This document shows positions 55,747 through 64,000 of a stretch of DNA of 64,000 nucleotides, piece by piece. The DNA is from Nocardiopsis_B sediminis (GTDB lineage: Bacteria; Actinomycetota; Actinomycetes; Streptosporangiales; Streptosporangiaceae). Under the pieces are notes generated by a model. That model was not told where the DNA came from, made no database searches, and was given only the letters and a program-made list of their open reading frames with translations. The position numbers were made by a program, and so were the translations under genes. Location: NCBI RefSeq assembly GCF_042650565.1, contig NZ_JBHSBH010000015.1, positions 124,001 through 188,000 on the forward strand, given 5' to 3'. Position 1 is the stretch's first letter; every line of letters starts with the position of its first letter.

Positions 55747-56254
55747 GGCGGTTCCTTAGGTCGTGGTATCGGGATCCGGGACGGGTCCGCGGGTCCGCGG
55801 GTCCGCGGGTTCGGGAGTCCGCGGGTCCGGGAGCCCGGGGCCCGGAGATCCGGGGCGGGTCCGGGGAATCGAGTGCGGGTCCGGCGGGGACCGGTGGCCG
55901 GTCGCGCCGTGAGCGGGACGGCGGGTACGCCGGAGCCGGGCACCGGCGGGGTGCGGAATGCGAGATGCGGATGTGGCGCGGCGTCCGGCGGGATCGGCCG
56001 GAATCCGGTGGTATGCCCGGTGCCGTCGTGCGGCGTCAGCGGGCCGAGCCGTCCGTCTCGGACGGGAAGCGGTGAACGGGCGTCGGCGCGGCGGAGCCGC
56101 GACGGCGGGCAGGATCGGGGTCCGGGTCGTGTGTCCGGGATGCGCGACCAAGGCGCCCGGTCGGCGACCGGGCGATCGTCGCCTCTACGCCGGTCGTAGG
56201 CGGTGGAGAAGTCCTGTCATCAGGCCTCCTTTGCAGTCGCCGGAATGGTGGTGG
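55747..56254. other. Repeat-containing gap with a very short open frame
   Basis: About 508 bp between two co-directional genes. It contains short tandem repeats (55783-55840, units GGGTCCGC) and, on the minus strand, an 11-codon frame (56185-56220, MTGLLHRLRPA) behind an excellent AAGGAGG site. Longer frames here are Pro/Arg-rich products of the repeats and I do not support them. Confidence 0.5.
55783..55840. repeat. Short tandem repeat GGGTCCGC
   Basis: Three perfect copies of GGGTCCGC in a row from 55783, followed by imperfect copies (GGGTTCGGGAGTCCGC, GGGTCCGG). Probably slippage-prone, no function evident. Confidence 0.75.
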
Positions 56255-57820
56255 TCAGTGGGCGGGCGTGGTCGACGGTGTGCCGGGGACGGGGTCCTCG
56301 GACGGGGAGCGTGTGTCGGGTTCGGCCGCTTCGGCGGTCTCGCGGGCCGCGGTGAGAGGGCCGTGGGTGGTGATGACCGTGATCAGTTCGGCGACGCGGT
56401 CGGCGAACGCGGTGTGTTCCGCGAGCCCGGCGCCGAGCAGGCCGGTGCGCAGGACCGCGGCGGCGAAGTCGCGGGCACTGCCCCCTGCCAGTGGGGTGAG
56501 GGTGGCGCGCGCGGGGTCGGACATGGCCGCGGCGGCCGGTCCCGGGTCGAACCCGGGGGGCGGGGCGATGCAGCACAGGTAGGCGGCGAGGGTCAGCGCG
56601 AGGTGGTGGGGCATCCGGCCCGCAGCCAGGTGGGCGAGCGCCGGCTCCGGGACCCGCTGGCGCAGCTTGACCGACCCGTCCGACCCGACCTGGCTGGTCT
56701 TGTGGCCCAAGGCGAAGTTGGACCAGCGGGCGGACAGCTCCGCGATGTAGCGCTCGATGTCCATGCCGCCGGGCACGCGGACCGTTGGCAGGTACTCCGT
56801 GCGCAGGACGCGGTCGGCGGCCGCGGCGATCTCCGGCCGGGCGATGGCCTCGGGGATCGTGGCGCAGCCGTGCAGCGCCCCGAGGTAGGCCAGCAGCGAG
56901 TGCGTGCCGTTGAGCAGCCGCAGCTTGATCAGCTCATAGGCGTCGACCTCGTCGGTGAACACGGCCCCGGCGCTCTCCCACGCCGGCCGCCCCGCGGCGA
57001 AGCGGTCCTCCAGGGCCCACATCGTGAACGGCTCGGCCGGAACCGGGACCTCGTCGCGGGCGCCCAGCAGCCGGGCCGCCGTGGCGCGGTAGGCGTCGGT
57101 GGTCGCGGGCACGATCCGGTCGACCATGCTGTTGGGGAAGGCCGCGGTGTCGAGGTAGGCGAGGAGTTCGGCGCCCTCCGCCGCGGGCAGCTCGGCGGCG
57201 AATTCGCGCAGCAGCCGCCGCGTGGTGGCACCGTTCTGGACGAGGTTGTCGCAGCTGAGCACGGTCACCGGCCGGCCGTGGGTGCGGGCGCGGCGCAGCA
57301 GCCCGCGGGCGAGGAGCCCGATGGTAGTGCGGGGCGGCGCGGTGCCGGCCAGGTCCGCGCGCACCAGCGGGTTCGCGAGGTCGAGGCCGCCGCTGCCGGG
57401 CGCGAAGGTGTAGCCGTGCTCGGTGACGGTGAGCGTGACGATCGCGGTCGCGGGGGCGGCCAGGGCGTCGAGGACGGCGCCCGGCTCTTGTGCGGCGACG
57501 AGGACGCCGGTGTGCACGGCCGGGACGCTCGCGCGGGTGCCCTCCGGGGAGACCTCCAGGACGCTGTAGCGCAGGTCCTGGGCGCGCAGGGCGTCGGCGA
57601 CCGCCGGGGAGCGGCTGGCCACGCCGAGGATCCCCCACGGTCCGTCGGTGTGGGCGAGCGCCTGCGCGGTGTAGACGGCCTGGTGGGCGCGGTGGAAGTT
57701 GCCCAGGCCCAGGTGGACGATGCCGGTCTCGGGGCCGCCGCGGTGGTGCACGAGCGTGCCGGCGGGGGTCGAGGCGGCCCCCAGGCGGGGCGGGTGGGGT
57801 CCCGGGGTCATGGGCGTCAC
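56255..57820 (-). CDS. Mannitol dehydrogenase-family protein (D-mannonate oxidoreductase-like)
   Basis: A 521-residue long-chain dehydrogenase. IVHLGLGNFHRAHQAVYTAQAL is the NAD motif; VTVLSCDNLVQNGATTRRLL, FPNSMVDRIVPATTD and the catalytic lysine region YELIKLRLLNGTHSLLAYLG complete the family pattern. Beside a ManD-type dehydratase it most likely interconverts D-fructuronate and D-mannonate (UxuB role). GTG 57820 overlaps the ManD stop (GTGA); an ATG at 57811 is an alternative. The C-terminal 30 residues are Pro/Glu-rich and atypical. Confidence 0.82.
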   Translation of the reverse strand: MTPMTPGPHPPRLGAASTPAGTLVHHRGGPETGIVHLGLGNFHRAHQAVYTAQALAHTDGPWGILGVASRSPAVADALRAQDLRYSVLEVSPEGTRASVPAVHTGVLVAAQEPGAVLDALAAPATAIVTLTVTEHGYTFAPGSGGLDLANPLVRADLAGTAPPRTTIGLLARGLLRRARTHGRPVTVLSCDNLVQNGATTRRLLREFAAELPAAEGAELLAYLDTAAFPNSMVDRIVPATTDAYRATAARLLGARDEVPVPAEPFTMWALEDRFAAGRPAWESAGAVFTDEVDAYELIKLRLLNGTHSLLAYLGALHGCATIPEAIARPEIAAAADRVLRTEYLPTVRVPGGMDIERYIAELSARWSNFALGHKTSQVGSDGSVKLRQRVPEPALAHLAAGRMPHHLALTLAAYLCCIAPPPGFDPGPAAAAMSDPARATLTPLAGGSARDFAAAVLRTGLLGAGLAEHTAFADRVAELITVITTHGPLTAARETAEAAEPDTRSPSEDPVPGTPSTTPAH

Positions 57821-59034
57821 CAATCCGTCATCGAGCCGTCGCGCCTGCGGGCGACGGGCAGGTAGGCGCGTTCGTAGGGGTATCTGGCGGCGAGCGCCTC
57901 GTCGACCTCGACGCCGAGCCCGGGGGCGTCGCCGGGGTGCAGGTGGCCGTCGGCGTAGGTCCACGCGTGCCCGAAGACCTCGTGCACCGGGTCGGGGTAG
58001 CCCATGTACTCCTGGATGGCGAAGTTGGGGGTGGCCAGGCCGAAGTGGAGCGAGCCGGCCAGGGCCACCGGTGAGACGTCGGAGGGGCCGTGCGGGGCCA
58101 TCCGCACCTGCCAGACGTCGGCCAGCGCGGCGATGCGGCGCAGGTGGCTGATGCCCCCGGCGTGGGACACGGCGGCGCGCACGAAGTCGATCAGCTGCTC
58201 GGTGATGAGGCTGCGGAACTCGAAGACGCTCGTGAAGACCTCGCCGATGGCCAGCGGGACGGTGGAGTGCGCGCGGACCAGCCGCAGCACGTCTTGGTTC
58301 TCCGCGGGGGTGACGTCCTCCAGCCAGAACAGGTCGACGGGCTCCAGATCGCGCGCGAGGCGGGCGGCCTGGGAGGGGGTCAGCCGGTGGTGGGCGTCGT
58401 GGAGGAGGGCGAGGTCGTCCCCGGTGTGCGCCCGGACCTCGGCGAGTGCACCGGGGACGTGGCGCAGGTAGGCGCCGGTGTCCCAGACCTCCTCGGCGGG
58501 GGCGGCGCCGCGGCCGGCCGGCTCGTAGGCGGCGCGGTCCCGCGGGACCCCGTAGACCGTGTCGAGCCCGGGAACCCCGGTCTGCACGCGCACGGCCTGG
58601 AAGCCGCGGTCGCGCACGGCGTCGACGGCGTCGAGGAGCGCCGGGACGTCCCAGCCGGTGGCGTGGGTGTAGGACAGGATCCGGTCGCGGACGGCCCCGC
58701 CGAGCAGCCGGTACACGGGCAGGCCCGCGGTCTTGCCGAGGATGTCCCACAGGGCGAGGTCGACGGCGCCGATGGCGGCCATGGTGACCGAGCCGCCGCG
58801 CCAGTAGACGCCGCGGTAGAGGTACTGCCAGGTGTCCTCGATGCGGGCGGGGTCGCGGCCGATGAGGATCGGGCAGACGTGGTCGCGCAGGTAGGAGGCG
58901 ACGGCGAGTTCGCGCCCGTTGAGGGTGGCGTCGCCCCAGCCGACGACGCCGGCCTCGGTGGTGACCTTCAGTGCCACGTAGTTGCGGCCGGGGCTGGTGA
59001 CCAGGACTTCGGCGGTTGCGATGCGGTCGGTCAC
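57817..59034 (-). CDS. Enolase-superfamily acid-sugar dehydratase, D-mannonate dehydratase (ManD/RspA) type
   Basis: A 405-residue enzyme that dehydrates D-mannonate (or D-gluconate) to 2-keto-3-deoxygluconate. Metal and base residues appear in order: LLHDAHHRLTP (Asp ligand, His), FWLEDVTPAEN (Glu ligand), LAIGEVFTS (Glu ligand) and RMAPHGPSDVSPVA with the histidine of the ManD group; TYTHATG-like SYTHATGWD and RVQTGVPG also match. GTG 59034 overlaps the upstream gene by 4 bp. With the next gene it forms a uronate pathway; kinase and aldolase for the product are not in the window. Confidence 0.85.
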   Translation of the reverse strand: MTDRIATAEVLVTSPGRNYVALKVTTEAGVVGWGDATLNGRELAVASYLRDHVCPILIGRDPARIEDTWQYLYRGVYWRGGSVTMAAIGAVDLALWDILGKTAGLPVYRLLGGAVRDRILSYTHATGWDVPALLDAVDAVRDRGFQAVRVQTGVPGLDTVYGVPRDRAAYEPAGRGAAPAEEVWDTGAYLRHVPGALAEVRAHTGDDLALLHDAHHRLTPSQAARLARDLEPVDLFWLEDVTPAENQDVLRLVRAHSTVPLAIGEVFTSVFEFRSLITEQLIDFVRAAVSHAGGISHLRRIAALADVWQVRMAPHGPSDVSPVALAGSLHFGLATPNFAIQEYMGYPDPVHEVFGHAWTYADGHLHPGDAPGLGVEVDEALAARYPYERAYLPVARRRDGSMTDW

Positions 59035-60014
59035 GGTGCCACCGCCACGACGTTGGCCAGCGGTTCTCCGGCGGCGAGCCGGCCGATGTTGGCCGCGATG
59101 TCGGCCGCGCGGCCCGCGAAGGTCTGGCGGGTGAGCCCCGAGGAGTGGGGTGTCAGCAGCGCGTTCGGCAGCTCGTGGAAGGGCAGGGCCGACGGGGCGG
59201 CCCGGTTGCCGCCGTCGGGGTAGGCGTACCAGACGTCGATGGCCGCGCCGAGGATGCCTCGGTCGGCCAGCGCCTCGTAGAGCGCCCTCTCCTGGACCAG
59301 GGGCCCGCGGCCCACGTTGATCAGGATGGAGCGGGGGCCCATGCGGGCGAGTTCGGCGGCGCCGATGATGCCGGTGGTCTGCGGGGTGAGCGGGGCGGAG
59401 AGCACGACGACGTCGGAGCGGTCGAGCAGCGCGCCGAGGTCGTCGATGGCCCCGGCCCATTCCAGGCCGTGCGCGGCGGCGTCGGTGGTGCCGCGGCGGG
59501 TCACGGCCAGCCCGGTCGCGCCGAACGCGCGCAGGCGCTCCCACGCCCGGGCGCCGATGTGTCCGAACCCGATGAAGCCGACCGTGGCCGAGGACAGCGC
59601 CTCGGGCCAGGGCACCGCGGGGTCGTGCGCGGGCGAGGCCCATTCCCCGGTGCGCAGCGCGCGGTCCTGGGCGAGGAAGCCGCGGCGGAGCAGGATCGCC
59701 GAGGCCACCACGTATTCGGCGATGGAGTCCTCGTGGTGGAAGGTGTTGGCGACCACGGTGCCCGACGGCAGCGCGCCGATGTCGATCTTCTCGACGCCCG
59801 CGCCCGCTGCGTGGACGAGCTTCAGCGCCTTGCCGGCCGCGGCGATGCCCGCGGGGCACCGGCCGCTGACGAGCACGTCGGCGTCGGCCACCGCGGCCTC
59901 CAGCCCGGGGTCGGCCATCCGGTCGGCCCAGACGACCTCGGACCCGGCGGGCAGGGCCAGGCCGAGTTCCGAGCGGCACTGGCGCAGGTTGGCGTCGGCG
60001 ATCACGATCTTCAC
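59031..60014 (-). CDS. D-2-hydroxyacid dehydrogenase (NAD-binding)
   Basis: A 327-residue enzyme. Cofactor motif VGFIGFGHIGARAWERLRAFGA, then LSAPLTPQTTGIIGAAELARMGPRSILINVGRGPLVQERALYEAL and HSSGLTRQTF with the catalytic histidine. Reduces a 2-keto acid or oxidises the D-hydroxyacid; a sugar-derived keto acid is the natural guess here. GTG 60014 overlaps the regulator's stop by 4 bp, so it is translated with it. Confidence 0.82.
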   Translation of the reverse strand: MKIVIADANLRQCRSELGLALPAGSEVVWADRMADPGLEAAVADADVLVSGRCPAGIAAAGKALKLVHAAGAGVEKIDIGALPSGTVVANTFHHEDSIAEYVVASAILLRRGFLAQDRALRTGEWASPAHDPAVPWPEALSSATVGFIGFGHIGARAWERLRAFGATGLAVTRRGTTDAAAHGLEWAGAIDDLGALLDRSDVVVLSAPLTPQTTGIIGAAELARMGPRSILINVGRGPLVQERALYEALADRGILGAAIDVWYAYPDGGNRAAPSALPFHELPNALLTPHSSGLTRQTFAGRAADIAANIGRLAAGEPLANVVAVAP

Positions 60015-61030
60015 GGGTTCCCCCTGGTGTCGGCGGGGACGCGGGCCGCGGCGGGGCGGGTGGAGCCCCGGACGACCAGCTGGGTGGGCAGGCGCAGGCA
60101 GCGGGGGCCCGCGCCGTCGCCGGCCATGGCCTGGTCGAGCATCCGCAGGGCGAGCGAGCCGGCCCGGCCCATGGGGACGGCGATGCTGGTCAGGGTGGGC
60201 TGGGACACGGCGGCGAAGGGGATGTCGTCCATTCCGACCACGGAGAGGTCGTCGGGGACCCGGACGCCGAGTGTGCGGGCGCCGGTGATCACGCCCAGGG
60301 CGACGAGGTCGTTGTGGGCGATCACCGCGGTCGCCCCGCTGGCCACCACGCGGGCGGCGGCGGCCGTGCCGCCGGCGACGGTCTCGGCCTGTGAGCCCAG
60401 CAGCTCCAGTTCGAGGTCGTGGGTGTCGGCGAGGTGGCGGACGACCTCGACGCGGTGGGCGTTGGACCAGGACCGGGGGGAGCCCTGCACGTAGGCGATG
60501 CGCCGGTGGCCGAGCGCGGTCAGGTAGTCGAGCGCCTGGCGCAGGCCGTCGGTGGCGTCGGCGAGGACGGTGTCGGTCCCGGTCGCCTCGCGGTTGACCA
60601 GGACGACGGGGACGCCGCCGCTCAGGGCCTCGATCTCGGCGGCGTCCAGCCGCGGCGAGCAGACGACGAGGCCGTCGACCCGGTCGCGCAGGTGCGCGAT
60701 GACCTCGCGCTCGCGGTCGGGGTCGAAGTCGGTGTCGGCGAGGACGACCGTGTGGCGCCGGTGCCACCCCTGGCTCTGCGCGGCCTTGACGAACGCGGAG
60801 AACACCGGGTTGGCGACGTCGGGGACGACCACAGCGACGGTGACGGTCCCGGTGTCGGGGCGCGGCTCGGCGGCCCGGGGGGCGGGGGGCTCGTAGCCGA
60901 GTTCCCGCGCGGTGGACAGCACCTTGCGCAAGGTGTCGGGACCGAGGCGGTCGGGGTCGCTGAACGCCCGTGACGCGGTCGACAGGGCGACGTTGGCCTT
61001 CTTGGCCACGTCGGTGAGCGTCGGACTCAC
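60011..61030 (-). CDS. LacI-family transcriptional regulator
   Basis: A 339-residue repressor: LTDVAKKANVALSTASRAFSDPDRLGPDTLRKVLSTARELGY is the LacI HTH and hinge; the rest is a periplasmic-binding-like sensor (VAVVVPDVANPVFSAFVKAA, TAVIAHNDLVALGVI, VVGMDDIPFAAVSQPTLTSI). GTG 61030 after GGGAGG. Heads the sugar-acid operon. Two palindromes 65-106 bp upstream are its probable operators, giving autoregulation and induction by a pathway sugar acid. Confidence 0.88.
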   Translation of the reverse strand: MSPTLTDVAKKANVALSTASRAFSDPDRLGPDTLRKVLSTARELGYEPPAPRAAEPRPDTGTVTVAVVVPDVANPVFSAFVKAAQSQGWHRRHTVVLADTDFDPDREREVIAHLRDRVDGLVVCSPRLDAAEIEALSGGVPVVLVNREATGTDTVLADATDGLRQALDYLTALGHRRIAYVQGSPRSWSNAHRVEVVRHLADTHDLELELLGSQAETVAGGTAAAARVVASGATAVIAHNDLVALGVITGARTLGVRVPDDLSVVGMDDIPFAAVSQPTLTSIAVPMGRAGSLALRMLDQAMAGDGAGPRCLRLPTQLVVRGSTRPAAARVPADTRGNP

Positions 61031-61094
61031 GGAACCCTCCCAGCAGGAACGATGACGTTACGTCGATCACACGCGATGACGTGGGTCACATCGT

Positions 61095-61136
61095 GACAAC
61101 CTTGCGCAAGATTGTCAATGTTTCGGCAAGATTGAC
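61095..61136. promoter_or_regulatory. Pair of LacI-type operators
   Basis: Site 1, 61095-61116: arms GACAAnCTTGC / GCAAGnTTGTC, perfect centre CTTGCGCAAG. Site 2, 61114-61136: arms GTCAATnTTnC / GnAAnATTGAC. They share three bases and lie just upstream of the LacI-family gene. Confidence 0.65.
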
Positions 61137-61185
61137 GCGGATCACCAAGGGGGCGCTGGGGTCCGACCGCGGTCGCGGACGCGAA

Positions 61186-61210
61186 AAGCCCCGGCCGCAG
61201 GCCGGGGCTT
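61186..61210. terminator. Hairpin terminator-like structure between divergent genes
   Basis: An 11-bp perfect stem (AAGCCCCGGCC and complement, loop GCA) with AAAA on one side and TT on the other. It follows no recognisable gene; it may insulate the two divergent units or end a small RNA. Confidence 0.6.
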
Positions 61211-61565
61211 CGGGGCGGAGCAGGGCGGCGGCCGGGGCGGATCGGGGCGCATAGAAGGTCGTCGCGGATGGGCGACGGTGGATGCCACGGCGGGCCGGAA
61301 CCGCCGATTCCGGCCCGCGCGCGCGGCGGTCTTGCCAGCGGAGGACCGGGAACGGCTCCCCGTCGGCGACGGTGCGTGATCATGATCATCGGCGCGCGCC
61401 CCTGGCGCAACAGCCGTCCCGCCCGCAACCCCCCGACCGGCGTGGCCGGAACCGCCGGTCCGGTGCGAGCGGCGCACCCGCCTCGGGACGTTGAGGGTTT
61501 TCTGCTCGCTTCGATCCACCACGTGCCGTTTTTCCGCCTCACATCGGGAAAACCCTGCACATCCA
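61211..61565. other. Gene-free region left of the UvrA-like gene
   Basis: About 355 bp without a frame I trust on either strand. Nothing else recognised apart from the hairpin to the left and the palindrome to the right. Confidence 0.5.
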
Positions 61566-61585
61566 CTTCAATGAAATAATTGAAG
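61566..61585. promoter_or_regulatory. MarR-like AT-rich palindrome before the UvrA-like gene
   Basis: CTTCAAT and ATTGAAG (7-bp perfect arms) are separated by GAAATA. AT-rich TTCAA-N-TTGAA palindromes are typical of MarR-family sites. It lies 104 bp before the ATG, and no regulator gene is adjacent in the window. Confidence 0.5.
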
Positions 61586-61689
61586 CCCCGACCGCGCTCC
61601 GATGAGAGCCCCGGGACACCCCTCTCTGCATCCGTCCTCCTCGGCGTCGCACGCCCGTGCGACGTCCCACGACCATGTGAAGGGTCCCC

Positions 61690-63993
<2,304 letters not shown>

Positions 63994-64000
63994 CCTCCGG

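Noticed and set aside
55756..56151. 131-codon Pro/Arg-rich minus-strand frame
   Set aside because: Mostly a translation of the GGGTCCGC repeats and lacks a ribosome site.

Overview
The window is about 72% or more GC, and its genes have strongly GC-biased third codon positions. It carries an SsgB-type sporulation regulator, a CsoR copper sensor, NarL-type two-component genes and actinomycete-type mobile genes. This points to a sporulating actinobacterium; a Nocardiopsaceae/Streptosporangiales-type genome is my best guess, from gene content only. All calls below come from reading the sequence; no database search was run.

Left arm (1-12.3 kb): the 5' part of hemC, small membrane/DUF genes, a CsoR operator with csoR and a CopZ-like chaperone, an NDH-2-type flavoprotein, then a TetR gene divergent from a leucine-degradation-type operon (carboxyltransferase, biotin carboxylase/carrier, acyl-CoA dehydrogenase). 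A 43-bp inverted repeat lies between the two. The biotin carboxylase has two long low-complexity inserts and a 9-base run of N.

Steroid block (12.3-22.8 kb): gene order and content match the KstR2 regulon of mycobacteria, which degrades steroid rings C and D (the HIP pathway). It holds SDR genes, EchA20-, IpdA-, IpdB- and IpdC-like enzymes joined by 4-base GTGA overlaps, FadA6-like thiolase, a KstR2-like TetR, an IpdF-like SDR, and an adjacent pair of IpdE1/IpdE2-like dehydrogenases. Both divergent promoters share a nearly identical 16-bp palindrome, the likely operator. No FadD3-type CoA ligase is present.

Housekeeping stretch (22.8-30.4 kb): thrS, an FAD monooxygenase, tRNA-Val(CAC), ssgB with an exact Crp-type site upstream, an aminotransferase class IV gene, an orphan Roadblock gene, and a tRNA cluster Gly-Gly-Cys-Val(GAC).

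Integrated element (30.4-43.84 kb): a 133-bp perfect direct repeat, starting inside tRNA-Val(GAC) and running through its terminator, brackets 13.3 kb of accessory DNA. Cargo: a Xis-like HTH gene, an intact and a truncated replication-relaxation gene, an XRE regulator with a small-protein/ATPase-like partner pair, a transglycosylase/NlpC-P60 hydrolase, an MFS pump with LysR, an N-6 methylase-like gene lacking a visible NPPY motif, an IS3-family insertion, an ECF-type sigma factor and several small proteins. No integrase, replication initiator or FtsK/TraB translocase is seen, so this looks like a decayed or cis-mobilizable relative of actinomycete integrative elements.

Right arm (43.86-64 kb): DUF3159 protein, a NarL-type sensor/regulator pair, a secreted metalloprotease behind a promoter with a 14-bp palindrome, then two adjacent minus-strand operons for sugar-acid use. 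One (GntR regulator) has a 3-hydroxyisobutyrate-dehydrogenase-like enzyme, an MHS transporter and a split transketolase. The other (LacI regulator) has a D-2-hydroxyacid dehydrogenase, a ManD-type dehydratase, a mannonate/mannitol dehydrogenase, a zinc dehydrogenase and a second MHS transporter. Each has its own palindromic operator. The window closes with a short UvrA-like ABC ATPase behind a MarR-like palindrome.
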